Assembly (NCBI RefSeq): GCF_003386535.1
Contig: NZ_QTTN01000008.1
Span: forward strand, 1 to 64,000
Direction: 5' to 3'
From: Paenibacillus taihuensis
GTDB lineage: Bacteria > Bacillota > Bacilli > Paenibacillales > Paenibacillaceae
DNA: 64,000 bases
How positions within the stretch are numbered: the first letter of the stretch is position 1; every line of letters begins with the position of its first letter. The notes beneath the pieces are model-generated. The model worked only from the letters and a program-made list of their open reading frames with translations, was not told where the DNA came from and made no database searches. Positions 15,395 to 25,100 of the stretch are shown one piece after another. A program made the translations under genes and the position numbers.

Positions 15395-17967
15395 CGTTTG
15401 TCACCACCCACGATAAAATTTTTCGCGCCGACTTGAACATCTTGAACGTTCACAGGCTGATCCGTATAGTTCACATAAATCGATGTCCCGTTGCTGTAAC
15501 TTACTTTGACGACGCCAGGCTTTACCTGTGCGTGCTCCGTGATCGTTTCACCCTGCAGACCTGCAAGCACTTTGTTCAGCTTGCCATACAATTCCGCCGC
15601 GCTCCCCAGCCAATCCGAGTAATGCGTCGAGAACAACGACTCGTAAGTGGTCAACTTCAGCTTGGACGATGACTCGTACGACCAGAAGAAATGCGGTGCG
15701 GCACCGTATTCCAGCGAATGGAGAAGATGATACGACAAGTCCTGTTCATCATCCAGGTTGATCGGCGCACCGGCGTAATTCTTGTAACCGTGGACGACCA
15801 TCTCGTAGAACGGAACGACCTCATCCTCAATGCTGAATGCGCTGGAACCCATCGGAACATTCACCAGCTGATCGGCATACTTCAAGGCGTACTCGTTCCC
15901 CCCGGTCAGCATCACGTTCGGATAACTCTTTTCGATTTTGCCGAGCTGATCGGTCACGATATTTTTGGCGACGTCCCTGAACACGACGCGATTGACGCGA
16001 TAATCGGCCGTAAGCGTATCGCCCATGTCGCGAAGCGCGACCGAATCCATCTTGTACTTCTTATAGCTGTCGACAAAATGGTCCACGAAGTAAGGCAGCT
16101 TCGCCGGCGACAATAGATAAAAGGAACCCCATTCGGTGTTCATCGCGTTAAGCGCGCGGTCGAATGGCTGCAGCAGGGCTTGCTCTCTCGTCACGAAGCG
16201 GGCTGCGTCCGAAGCCGGTTTGAAGTCATGGTTCTCGCGCAGCACATGCTGAAACGCGACGTCGGGATACAAGTTGCCGCCCATGTCCTTCAGTTGAGCC
16301 TCAAGATTGGAGAGCTCTGATTTACTTCCCAATTCGCTGTCGAGCTTGACGGTCTCCGGAATCTTATGGTCGATTCCTTCATTAAACCAGCCGACGTAGC
16401 GCATCTGAACGTTGGACACGCCGGCGTTCTTGATATCCTTGGCGATTTGGCTCGCTTGGTCGATCGTCGTCATCGGCATGAGACCTTTGTAAGGCACGCC
16501 GAGGAATGATTTGCGTTTGTCCACTGCGCCGAGCAGATCGACATAGAATGGCAGCTGATCTTGCGCTTTCAGTGGCTGCAGCACGCCTTCCTTCACCAGA
16601 TTGTTCCGGTACAGCGCTGCCATGCCCGAGTAAGACGCTTGGTCGCCTGAAAGGAAGTTGTACCGGAGCTGGATGTCGCCCGCGAAGCGATCTTCGGTCA
16701 GCAGCTGGAATTCGTCTACTTTATTGCCTTTGTACAGCTCGAGCTCGTCTTCGCCGCGAATGGCGAAGCTGGCGTAGGCACTGTTGTAGGAATTTTTGCG
16801 TCCGCTGATGTCCGCGTTAATGCTGGCGATGCCCTCGCCTTTCTCGATCGTTGCAAACCACGCCTCATCGCCGGCTTTCATGCCGAACACCGGCAGCCGC
16901 GCGGCCTCGACGATCTGCCCGCGCCGCCTCGAATTATCGTTCTGGTCGTCGCCGTACACCCGCTGGACGTAGACCTCTTCGCCGACTTTGCCATTATTCA
17001 AGTTGATTAAGCTGCCGGAACCGTCGGGAACGAGCATGTAGCCTTGTTCATCCTGGCTTGCTGCCCCGAAGAAGTCGAGCAGCTCGACGGAACGGATCTG
17101 GTAGCCTTTGCTCTCCTGGATGTCCTTCACCGGAACATGCACGAGCAGCGAATCGCCGGAGAGCTGGTATTCGATCGGTATCGTGAAGTTCGGCTTCGTT
17201 TGCGCGCTGCCGCCGGACATGCCGTTCTCGTCGTTGTCTGCTTTCAAATCGTCCGCCGTGTACCCGGCTTTGGCGAAGGCATCGAGCACCCGCTTCAGCA
17301 CGAGCGCTCTCGATACTTCCGTATCCAGCCGTTCCAGTACGTTCGGATCGCTGTCAAGCGGATAATACCTATTCGATACGTAAGCGGCCAACTTATCGTC
17401 TAATTTGCTCAGCACTTTCTCTTCGAACCGTTTCTTGCTGATCCGCTTCGGCAGCGCATCGATCCCGAGCGACGTATCCCCGATCGTATACGTAATCCGA
17501 ACGCCGTTCTCAATCCCTTCCGCCTTGAACTGCTTCCGCTGGATGCTGTCCGTAAAATTGGTGATTGCATTAAGCGTTCCGATTGAATCGCGATAGTTGA
17601 GCGTTACTTGTGCGGCCAAGCGGTCCTTCTCGAATGGCGATGCCTTGGCATCCGAGCCGATATCCCCCGGATTGCTATGCCACGCCTTGCCGCTTGCCCG
17701 GTTAAGGACGGCGATTTCGGTCGTTTCCGGATTCATGTAGAGCGCAAGCGCATCCGTCTGTGCAACAAGCTTCATGCCAGGTACGGCTTTGCTGCTGTCC
17801 TTCATATATTTCAGTTCGGTCGTCGCAGCAGGCTTCATGTCCGATTGTGCGAAAGCAGCTATGTCGGCGGAAGGGGCGCCTCTCGTATACAAGCTATAGG
17901 CGAAAGCCCCAATGCCCACAATCCCGATACAGGCCAGCGCCGCATACCATTTTGTTCGTCTTTTCAA
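15391..17967 (-). CDS. DUF5696 domain protein, membrane-anchored extracellular
   Basis: Large 858-aa protein with one N-terminal helix (AALACIGIVGIGAFAYSLY) and a long extracellular part. I recognise it as the DUF5696 family (PF18952) found beside sugar ABC transporters in Paenibacillus. The second half, from about residue 490, reads like a TIM-barrel glycosidase core (YVGWFNEGIDHKIPETV, MNTEWGSFYLLS, LTGGNEYALKYAD) with a C-terminal beta domain, so a glycan-cleaving or glycan-binding role is likely but unproven. The start is TTG behind AAAGGAGG. Overlaps the following permease by 4 nt. Confidence 0.85.
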   Translation of the reverse strand: MKRRTKWYAALACIGIVGIGAFAYSLYTRGAPSADIAAFAQSDMKPAATTELKYMKDSSKAVPGMKLVAQTDALALYMNPETTEIAVLNRASGKAWHSNPGDIGSDAKASPFEKDRLAAQVTLNYRDSIGTLNAITNFTDSIQRKQFKAEGIENGVRITYTIGDTSLGIDALPKRISKKRFEEKVLSKLDDKLAAYVSNRYYPLDSDPNVLERLDTEVSRALVLKRVLDAFAKAGYTADDLKADNDENGMSGGSAQTKPNFTIPIEYQLSGDSLLVHVPVKDIQESKGYQIRSVELLDFFGAASQDEQGYMLVPDGSGSLINLNNGKVGEEVYVQRVYGDDQNDNSRRRGQIVEAARLPVFGMKAGDEAWFATIEKGEGIASINADISGRKNSYNSAYASFAIRGEDELELYKGNKVDEFQLLTEDRFAGDIQLRYNFLSGDQASYSGMAALYRNNLVKEGVLQPLKAQDQLPFYVDLLGAVDKRKSFLGVPYKGLMPMTTIDQASQIAKDIKNAGVSNVQMRYVGWFNEGIDHKIPETVKLDSELGSKSELSNLEAQLKDMGGNLYPDVAFQHVLRENHDFKPASDAARFVTREQALLQPFDRALNAMNTEWGSFYLLSPAKLPYFVDHFVDSYKKYKMDSVALRDMGDTLTADYRVNRVVFRDVAKNIVTDQLGKIEKSYPNVMLTGGNEYALKYADQLVNVPMGSSAFSIEDEVVPFYEMVVHGYKNYAGAPINLDDEQDLSYHLLHSLEYGAAPHFFWSYESSSKLKLTTYESLFSTHYSDWLGSAAELYGKLNKVLAGLQGETITEHAQVKPGVVKVSYSNGTSIYVNYTDQPVNVQDVQVGAKNFIVGGDKR

Positions 17968-17981
17968 GGGTGCGGCCTCCT

Positions 17982-18602
17982 TTAGGTCCGGAATATGATT
18001 TCACGGTAAACGTCGTAGATGAACCAGTAAAGCTGCGAACCGAGACTGAACGCCAAGGTGGCGATAAAGACGACGAACCCCATGGCGACGACGGTCAGCA
18101 CCATCGTCAGCACCGTCTTGGCCGGCGTATATTGGTGGACGGTCATAATCCCCACGAATAGCAGGACGAGAAACCATATGCTTGAAATGCTATTCAACAA
18201 ATAATAGAAAGCCGTCTCCTCCTGCGTCATGAACCGGCTGATGAACGTCATCGGCAGATTGATGAGCACGATTGGCAGCAGCGCGTATCCGGCCGCCATC
18301 ACGATTTCTTTGAACTTGCCTTCTCCTTCCATCAGCGTCGTGATCGACCAGTTGGCGATGCAGAACAACAAGAATGGGAGAATCGTGAATTCCAAATCGT
18401 CCAGGCTGTTCAACGAGCGCGGATCGACCATGTTGACGAGAAAGCCGGCAAATTGCTTTTGCAAAATTGTCGTCAGAATGAGCGCGAGTACGATCAGCAG
18501 CGCAACTTTCAATTTGCCCTTGCTCTCGTACTTCATGTCCCAGAATCCGTCGAATGGACGCACGATAAGATGGAGCGGAAATTTAAGAAAGTCCTGCTTC
18601 AT
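17982..18602 (-). CDS. YIP1 family integral membrane protein
   Basis: 206-aa protein with five or so hydrophobic helices of the Yip1 type (PF04893): opening FPLHLIVRPFDGFWDMKYESKGK, then helices around LLIVLALILTTIL, FLLFCIANWSITTLM and VLTMVLTVVAMGFVVFI. The Asn-Trp segment in the helix bundle is typical of bacterial members. Role unknown. It overlaps the NHL gene by 20 nt, has AAGGAGGG before its ATG and is followed after 15 bp by DUF5696, so it belongs to the transport operon and may help assemble or anchor its partners. Confidence 0.85.
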   Translation of the reverse strand: MKQDFLKFPLHLIVRPFDGFWDMKYESKGKLKVALLIVLALILTTILQKQFAGFLVNMVDPRSLNSLDDLEFTILPFLLFCIANWSITTLMEGEGKFKEIVMAAGYALLPIVLINLPMTFISRFMTQEETAFYYLLNSISSIWFLVLLFVGIMTVHQYTPAKTVLTMVLTVVAMGFVVFIATLAFSLGSQLYWFIYDVYREIIFRT

Positions 18603-20052
18603 GTTTCACAGCCCTCCTTCTGATGACTAGTCTTGCAACGCGATAAGCGATAAACGCGATGATGAGGGCTAGCACGACGGTCATGAACGTGCCGAATTGT
18701 TCCTTCAGCACTTCCCGGCGATAGCGCTTGTAAGCGACGGAAAAGTTTTTGCGGCTCATGCCCAGCTTGAAATATTCCATCGCCTTCTCGTTGTTCTTCT
18801 GCATCAGAAGCGATTTGCCGATGCCGAGGTAAGCGATTTCATAGTTTGTGTTCAAGCGAAGCACATCGCTCCATATGGTGACGGCGACATCGTCGTTGCC
18901 GTTATAGTGCTCCGTCGTAGCCTGCCCAACGAGGGTTCCGAACTTCGTCGGACGGAAGATGACGATGTTCTTCTTGCCGCTGTCCAGCACCGCAAGCTTA
19001 TCGCCGATCTTCTCGACAGCGACCGGTGTATTGAAAACCCCGAGCTGGTTGCCCCGGCCGCCGAAGGCGTACAGCAAATCGCCTTCATCGTTGTACGTGA
19101 ACAGACGCGCGCGGTTGGAATCGAGTGCTACATACATGCCGCCGCCCAGCACCTTGATGTCGGTGAACTTGGACGGACCTGAATTGTTCCCGAACATCCG
19201 GAAGCGGATATCGCCCTTGACATCCCAGTAGCCGAGACGCTTCAGAACGTCGTCGCCGGACGGATTCAGACGCTTGATCGGCGTGCTGGATGTGATGTCA
19301 ACCGCGGTCGCATACACGAAACCTTTGCTGTCGATGTCGACATTCGAGAATTCGGTCGGGATGAACAGCTGCATCTGCGCCTTCTGTGCCTTGGTGGACA
19401 ACGACTTCCATAACCGATCCCATACGGTGGGCGACACATTGATCGTGCCGACATAGCCCATGAAATTGTTCTTGTCATCGAATTGCATAATGCCTTCAAA
19501 TACGCCGCGAGCGATGACGAACACGCGATCTGCCGAATCGACCGTCACTTTAAGCGGCACGAACTTGAAACCCGCGGGTAAAATATCCGATTTCGGATTC
19601 GCGATAATGCGAATCAAATCGCCCTTCTCCGATAGCACCACGACGCGGCCATTGTCGGTGTCCGCCACGTACAATTCATTCTTGTCGGAGACGAACAGCC
19701 CCTGCGGTGCCGCGAATCCGTCCTCTTTGCCATTATTCGTGAACGTCTTGATGATGTGGTTAACATGCATATCTGCATCCAACACAATGATCCGTGCGTT
19801 GCCGCTGTCCAGGATATACGTGGTATTGTTCGGCGTGACATACATGTCGCTCGGTTCTTTGAAGTCGCCGACCCCCAAGCTTGCGCCCGTAATCGCGGTA
19901 TCCGGCACGTACGGAGCTGGCAGCGGCGATGAATCGCCGTAATAATCGTACGTGTAAGCTTCATATGGCGTAGCTGCCGATGCAGCCGGAATGCCGATCG
20001 AAGCGACCAGCGATATGATGGCGACCAGCAGCAAAACTCTCTTCAATTGCAC
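18583..20052 (-). CDS. Exported NHL-repeat beta-propeller protein with C-terminal membrane helix
   Basis: 489-aa protein: signal peptide (cleavage likely after ASAA near residue 27), a six-bladed NHL-type propeller at about 60-375 (repeat wording MYVTPNNTTYILDSGNARIIVLD, LFVSDKNELYVADTDNGRVVVL), a short TPR-like helical part (MQKNNEKAMEYFKLGMSRKN) and a C-terminal transmembrane helix (TVVLALIIAFIAYRVARLVI) before a basic tail. It probably displays a binding propeller on the outer face of the membrane beside the transporter. The start is GTG behind GGGAGGTG. It lies 13 bp behind the permease upstream. Confidence 0.85.
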   Translation of the reverse strand: MQLKRVLLLVAIISLVASIGIPAASAATPYEAYTYDYYGDSSPLPAPYVPDTAITGASLGVGDFKEPSDMYVTPNNTTYILDSGNARIIVLDADMHVNHIIKTFTNNGKEDGFAAPQGLFVSDKNELYVADTDNGRVVVLSEKGDLIRIIANPKSDILPAGFKFVPLKVTVDSADRVFVIARGVFEGIMQFDDKNNFMGYVGTINVSPTVWDRLWKSLSTKAQKAQMQLFIPTEFSNVDIDSKGFVYATAVDITSSTPIKRLNPSGDDVLKRLGYWDVKGDIRFRMFGNNSGPSKFTDIKVLGGGMYVALDSNRARLFTYNDEGDLLYAFGGRGNQLGVFNTPVAVEKIGDKLAVLDSGKKNIVIFRPTKFGTLVGQATTEHYNGNDDVAVTIWSDVLRLNTNYEIAYLGIGKSLLMQKNNEKAMEYFKLGMSRKNFSVAYKRYRREVLKEQFGTFMTVVLALIIAFIAYRVARLVIRRRAVKHEAGLS

Positions 20053-20065
20053 GCTTCCACCTCCC

Positions 20066-20932
20066 CTAGTCCTTCATGCCGGATGTCGTCATCGTTTCGA
20101 TAATGCGACTTTGCGAGACGACGAACAAGGCAATCGGCACGCTCATCAGAATGAGCGCAACGGCCGAGCCGACACCTGCGCGCGCAATGCCGCCGAATAT
20201 AATCTGGTTCGAAGCATAATGAAGCGTCTTCAGCTGCTCGCTATAGATGAAGCCATTGCCGTCCGTTCCCCAGAGCATCTGGAAGAGAAGGATGACCAAG
20301 GTCAGCCATGCAGGCTTCACGTTCGGCATGACGATTTGCCAGAAGATCCGGTATTCGTTAGCGCCGTCGATCTTGGCCGACTCCAGCAGCGCGTCTGGAA
20401 TTTGCTCCATGAATTGTTTCATGAGATACAGTCCCAGAGAGAATGCGAATGCCGGAACGATAACAGCCCAGTACGTATCGATGAGCCCAATCCAGGACAT
20501 CACCATGTAGTTCGGAATCGCCGTTACTTGAGGCGTGAACATCAGAGAGAGTACGACGACGGTGAAGATGAGCTTCGATCCGGGAAACTTGTGTTTCGCG
20601 AGCGGATATGCCGCTGCCGAAGCCAGCAGAACGTGACCGACCACGCCCATCCCGGTAATGAAGAAGGTGTTGAAAATATAACGGGAGAACGGAACCCACG
20701 ATTGTCCGAGCAACGTCATCAGATCGATGAAATTGCTCGTCGTCGGATGCCTAACGAAGAGCGTAGGCGGGAAAAGGAAGATTTCGTCGAGCGGCTTGAA
20801 CGCCGCGTTGATCGCATAGACGAGCGGCAGTGCCATGAAAGCGGCGACGGCAGCCAGAAACACGAACATCCAGAACGTTCCGGCAAACGAACGGTTCACT
20901 CGTTTCTTGCGAATGGGAATCGCTACCCTCAT
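20066..20932 (-). CDS. Carbohydrate ABC transporter permease (MalG-type)
   Basis: 288-aa membrane protein, MalG/AraQ-type, with EAA loop IPDALLESAKIDGANEYRIFWQIVMPNVKP and helices at about 20-45, 85-105, 115-140, 145-170, 190-215 and 255-275. Second subunit of the first permease pair; it starts 3 bp after the stop of its partner. The following genes (NHL, Yip1, DUF5696) separate it from the second pair. Confidence 0.92.
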   Translation of the reverse strand: MRVAIPIRKKRVNRSFAGTFWMFVFLAAVAAFMALPLVYAINAAFKPLDEIFLFPPTLFVRHPTTSNFIDLMTLLGQSWVPFSRYIFNTFFITGMGVVGHVLLASAAAYPLAKHKFPGSKLIFTVVVLSLMFTPQVTAIPNYMVMSWIGLIDTYWAVIVPAFAFSLGLYLMKQFMEQIPDALLESAKIDGANEYRIFWQIVMPNVKPAWLTLVILLFQMLWGTDGNGFIYSEQLKTLHYASNQIIFGGIARAGVGSAVALILMSVPIALFVVSQSRIIETMTTSGMKD

Positions 20933-20935
20933 CGT

Positions 20936-21907
20936 TTATTCCCCCACCCTCCTGAGAAGTCGCTGCACGACCAGGTTCGTTCCTACCATCAAGGTGAACA
21001 ACACGGTCGCGATCGCGGAAGCGTAGCCCATCTCGAATCGGATCGTTCCGAAGTCGATCAAGTGCGTTACAATGGTTTCGGCCGCGTAGTTGACGCTCGG
21101 GAAACCGGCCAAGTAGATAGACACGTCCGCGATAGCCAAGGATGAGGTGATCTGGATGACGGCGCCGAACATCAGCTGCGGCTTCATCGAAGGAAGCGTA
21201 ATGTACCATAGCTCCTGCCAGCGGTTCTTGATGCCGTCGACCGCGCCTGCTTCATACAGCGTTTTGTCTACGGTTTGGAGACCTGCGATGAAGGCGAGGA
21301 AGCCTGTTCCAAGACTGAGCCAGAGCTGAACAAGGATGATGATCGGCATAATGTATTGCTCTGTCTTCAGCCACTGAATCGGGTCCAGCAGGACGCCCAT
21401 CTTGATCAGGAAACCGTTCGCGATGCCGTAGCGGTCTCCCGAGAAGATCATCTGCCAGAGGAAGTAAACGTTCCCCGAGATGGAAGGCGCGTAGAAGATC
21501 AGCGTCATGACCGCGCGCAGCTTCGGACGAAGATCGTTGATGATCCAGGCGAAGACGAAGCAAGCCATATAGCTGAGCGGTCCGGTAATGACCGCGAACA
21601 GGATGGTGTTCTTGATGGCGATCAAGAACACGTCGTCTTCCAAGAAAAGCCGGGAGTAGTTCTGCCACCCGATGAAGCGCGGGAATTCAAGCATGTTGAA
21701 GTAGGTAAAGCTGATGATGACAGACATGACTACGGGCAGCACGGTGAAGACGGCAAACAGCAGCATGTAAGGCGACATGAGGATATAAGAATGCTTCTGC
21801 GCCTTGATTTCCTTCCATTTGATTTCCCACCAACTTGTCGTTTTTACGGCTGGCTTCCCGGCGGCTACCGTCACTGATGTTTGACTCGGTGTATCGATCG
21901 TTGACAC
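20936..21907 (-). CDS. Carbohydrate ABC transporter permease (MalF/UgpA-type)
   Basis: 323-aa permease with a cytosolic N-terminal extension of about 40 residues before the first helix (SYILMSPYMLLFAVFTVLPVVMSVI) and the EAA-type loop LYEAGAVDGIKNRWQELWYITLPSM. The start is GTG behind GGAGGG. It lies 12 bp after the 978-aa binding protein, which is its presumed substrate receptor. Confidence 0.92.
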   Translation of the reverse strand: MSTIDTPSQTSVTVAAGKPAVKTTSWWEIKWKEIKAQKHSYILMSPYMLLFAVFTVLPVVMSVIISFTYFNMLEFPRFIGWQNYSRLFLEDDVFLIAIKNTILFAVITGPLSYMACFVFAWIINDLRPKLRAVMTLIFYAPSISGNVYFLWQMIFSGDRYGIANGFLIKMGVLLDPIQWLKTEQYIMPIIILVQLWLSLGTGFLAFIAGLQTVDKTLYEAGAVDGIKNRWQELWYITLPSMKPQLMFGAVIQITSSLAIADVSIYLAGFPSVNYAAETIVTHLIDFGTIRFEMGYASAIATVLFTLMVGTNLVVQRLLRRVGE

Positions 21908-21919
21908 GTGGATCCCTCC

Positions 21920-24856
21920 TTATTCCGGCAGGCCGAATTCTTTGCGCTTCGCTTTGATTTCGTCTTGAATGTACCCGGTATAATCCATAATCGATTCGCG
22001 CGCTTCCGTATTCTTCTCGACGACCACTTTCAAGAACGCATTCTGCAGATGACGTCCGGTGAAGTAGCCGCCAGGCACTTCGGGAACGCCTCTGACGTAT
22101 TCGAACTGTGCTTTGAGGTTATCGTAATCGGCTACTGGCCAAGGTAAGCTGTCTAGCGCTTTGATGTTCGCCGTCGGATACCGCGCGGAAGCTCCCATCA
22201 GCGCTTCCATCTCCCGGCCGAAATTGGTTTGGGTCTTCTCGCTCGTCCACCATTTCATGAATTGCCAAGACGAATCTTTGTCCTTCGCGCTGCTCAGCAT
22301 CAGTGTGCCGTTACCCGTGCTCGGCGTATCTCTGCGTATGGTGCCGTCTTGCTGCTTCGTGCCCGGAATCGGCGCGAAGCCCCACATGCCGCGAATTTCC
22401 GGCGCGAATACGGTGAGCTGATTGTACGTGGTGTAATCCACGATGCCGATCGGCATTTCGCCGGTGCGGAACCGGTTCGCGAAGTCGAATTCGCGCTCCA
22501 GCTTGTAGTCGCTGTACAGATCCGTCCACGTTTTGAACGTTTCGACGCCAATTTTCGAATCCAGATCGGACTCTTTGCCGCCATTGCGGTAAAATTGACC
22601 GCCGTTCTGCATGAGCAGCGAGCCGTAGATCGAGTTCGGCGGGATGTTCTGGCCAGGGACCGGCACCGATGTCTGCGGTACCGTAATTGGCATGCCGAAT
22701 TGCATCCGGTTCTTGCTCAGGACGGTGAGCAGCTTATAAACGTCGTCCCAGGTTTGCGGGACTTCTAGCCCCAGCTCCGCCAGCACGTCCTTGCGGTAGA
22801 AGAGCATATTGAAGGTTTGCGTCTCGGGCAGCGCGTATACGCCCTTCTCGTACGTGTAGGGAACAAGCGCGCTGTCGCGGAACCGCTTCGCCACTTCTTG
22901 ATAATCGGGGAACTGCGACAAGTCGGCAGCCGCACCGCGCATCGCGTAGTTGACCGGAATGTCGTTGCTGATCTGCATCGCGATGTCAGGGCCGCGGCCG
23001 GCTAATGTTGCCGGAAGCAAAGTGTTCATCTGCACAAGCTTCAAACTCACATTGATCCCCGTCTGCGGCGTGAACGTTTCGTCAATCATCGCCTTCAGCG
23101 TGTTCGCTTGGTCGCGGCCGCTGCCAATCCAGACGGTTATCGACTTCTGGTTCTTCGCATCCGAATCGTTGCCGATTTGGTTATAATCGATTACGAAGGA
23201 GTACGCGAACGTCGACAGCTCATGCTTCAGCTTGGAGAAGAAGCCTTCTCCGGACGAAGGGAATTTCTTGTCCGGCGAAGCGATGTAAATCGCATCGAGC
23301 TGAAGCGGCATCTCGATCGCCTTCTGCAGCCATGTTCCGAGTCCGCCGGTGTTGCTCTTGAATGCGGCAAGGCGACGCGGAATTGTATCGGGATTCTTGA
23401 CCAATTCTTTCAGCTGCAGCGACATCGTCTTCAGCAAGGCTTCGGAATCGCTGCTTCCGCCCGACAGCCGCTTCAGTTCAATGCTGACGGCCGTAAGTCG
23501 GTCGCTCTCCGATTGGAACGTTTCCAGCATCTTCGGCACTTGTTTGTCCAAACGGTAGTCGCGGTATTTATCCGGTGATGCGCCTGTAATCATGATGATC
23601 TTGCGATACATGGCATTGAGATTGTACAGGCTCTCTTTCACTTCGCGAATTAACGGAGCGAATTCGCCGAGCGTATCTTCCACGCGAATGATATTCTTGC
23701 CCTTCTCGAGCTTGAACAGGTACGGCTCGTCGCCGCCCATAACGTCGATGCGGTAACCGTTCTTGTAGCGGAACGGTATTTGCTCGGCTTCTTTGAATGG
23801 AACCTCGCCGTTAATCAGGAGGCGGCGCGTCGAGTATAAGCCGCGTACGAATTCCTGCTTGGATTTCATGGCGATTTTATAAAGCCCCGTTTCCGGCACA
23901 TCGACTTCCCACTCGATCCACTGCCCCGGCAGACGCCAGTTATAGCCGCCGATGGTATTGACCCGAATGAGCTTTGGACTGTAAGGCGTAACCGAGGAGG
24001 TGGAACGCTCCGTCTGCGGATACAGCGTCGGCGACGACTTCGCGACGGCCGCTTCGCCTTCAACGGTAACTAGCTGACTGTCCGCCTTCTTCAGTCCGGC
24101 TTTCTCGTACTGCTTGAGCGTTGCTTCATAAGGCGCAGGCTGTTGCTGCTGATACAGCTTCAGCTGATGGATGACCATCGGCTCTCGCTGCGAGACGAAC
24201 GTAAGCGTGTGATGGCCGGCGCTTAGGTAGAACTTGAACGGATCGGCGTAGTAGCCGTCCGAATCTTCGAGCAGCGCTTCGCGCCATGCCGGCTTCTCGA
24301 TTTGCTCCGGACGCAGGTCGTTGCCCAAATTATCCTGCTTCACATGATCCAGCTCGTTGTCCCACACGCGATCGAATTGCAGGTATGATGCTTCCGTGAA
24401 CGGAACGACGCCGTCAATTTGCAGCGAACGCTCGATGCTCGAGCTCTTGCCCGCAATCGGGTAATATTGAAGCGCAATGTTGAAAAAGCCCTCTTGTGCC
24501 ACGTCGACGTCCCAGGATACGCTGCCTTGCTCGCCGGTTTTGAGCGACGTGCCCGTCTTGCCTTCATAATCATTAAGCTTCTCGAAGCCATTGCCTTCCG
24601 TCTTGGTAAAGCTTGCGGCATCCAAGACAATCTCCTGATTGGCGAATCCGGTGTTCTCATGCTTCGTCAGATACTCGGCATAATCACCGCGGCCATTCTG
24701 AAGAGTTGACCAGGTGCCTTCGGCAAACGCCGATTGGCCTCCTGCGGCTGCCGTGCCGTCATTGCCGGATCGGGTCCATACGACGAGCAGTACAACCGCG
24801 ATGACGACGTATGCCGCCGTCATTCCCCATTTCTTAAGCAGTTTTCTACCTTTCAA
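21920..24856 (-). CDS. Very large membrane-anchored extracellular solute-binding protein with N-terminal beta-sandwich modules
   Basis: 978-aa protein, about twice the usual length of a sugar-binding protein. One N-terminal helix (YVVIAVVLLVVW) and no lipobox. Two carbohydrate-binding-module-like sandwich domains are visible at about 60-245 and 265-400 (both with a GYNWRLPGQWIEWEVDVPETGLYKIAM or SVSWDVDVAQEGFF type consensus, quoted here only as short parts), then a helical spacer, then a family-1 solute-binding domain from about 565 (SITVWIGSGRD) to the end. Start TTG behind AGGAGGG. It probably grips polymeric glycan and feeds the adjacent permeases. Confidence 0.85.
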   Translation of the reverse strand: MKGRKLLKKWGMTAAYVVIAVVLLVVWTRSGNDGTAAAGGQSAFAEGTWSTLQNGRGDYAEYLTKHENTGFANQEIVLDAASFTKTEGNGFEKLNDYEGKTGTSLKTGEQGSVSWDVDVAQEGFFNIALQYYPIAGKSSSIERSLQIDGVVPFTEASYLQFDRVWDNELDHVKQDNLGNDLRPEQIEKPAWREALLEDSDGYYADPFKFYLSAGHHTLTFVSQREPMVIHQLKLYQQQQPAPYEATLKQYEKAGLKKADSQLVTVEGEAAVAKSSPTLYPQTERSTSSVTPYSPKLIRVNTIGGYNWRLPGQWIEWEVDVPETGLYKIAMKSKQEFVRGLYSTRRLLINGEVPFKEAEQIPFRYKNGYRIDVMGGDEPYLFKLEKGKNIIRVEDTLGEFAPLIREVKESLYNLNAMYRKIIMITGASPDKYRDYRLDKQVPKMLETFQSESDRLTAVSIELKRLSGGSSDSEALLKTMSLQLKELVKNPDTIPRRLAAFKSNTGGLGTWLQKAIEMPLQLDAIYIASPDKKFPSSGEGFFSKLKHELSTFAYSFVIDYNQIGNDSDAKNQKSITVWIGSGRDQANTLKAMIDETFTPQTGINVSLKLVQMNTLLPATLAGRGPDIAMQISNDIPVNYAMRGAAADLSQFPDYQEVAKRFRDSALVPYTYEKGVYALPETQTFNMLFYRKDVLAELGLEVPQTWDDVYKLLTVLSKNRMQFGMPITVPQTSVPVPGQNIPPNSIYGSLLMQNGGQFYRNGGKESDLDSKIGVETFKTWTDLYSDYKLEREFDFANRFRTGEMPIGIVDYTTYNQLTVFAPEIRGMWGFAPIPGTKQQDGTIRRDTPSTGNGTLMLSSAKDKDSSWQFMKWWTSEKTQTNFGREMEALMGASARYPTANIKALDSLPWPVADYDNLKAQFEYVRGVPEVPGGYFTGRHLQNAFLKVVVEKNTEARESIMDYTGYIQDEIKAKRKEFGLPE

Positions 24857-25033
24857 TGTTAGCCCTCCTATGCGGCGGCTTGTTCTGCGGATTACGCATC
24901 CCGCTGACGAAAGCGCACTCGCGTACCATCGTCCAAATGCAACATAACGAACCTATTTATATACCAAACAGATTATCCTAATGTTTGATATTTGTTATCC
25001 GATTTATTTGCTGATTGTTATGCTTAATTTGCA

Positions 25034-25078
25034 TAAAAAAGGAGGGTTGTACCGGCACATCCGGTCTCCCCTCCCTTC
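25034..25078 (-). terminator. Probable terminator after the lipoprotein binding-protein gene
   Basis: On the minus strand GGGAGGGG...ACCGG, a 5-nt loop, CCGGT...CCCTCC and then six T residues form an interrupted stem. It separates the 25.1-kb binding-protein gene from the 978-aa gene; being imperfect it could permit partial read-through. Confidence 0.65.
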
Positions 25079-25100
25079 AATACCAGCAAGTGTCAATAAA

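Noticed and set aside
19991-21145. A 384-codon plus-strand open frame
   Set aside because: Antisense to two ABC genes and the NHL gene; composition is His/Arg/Glu-rich and no ribosome binding site is present.
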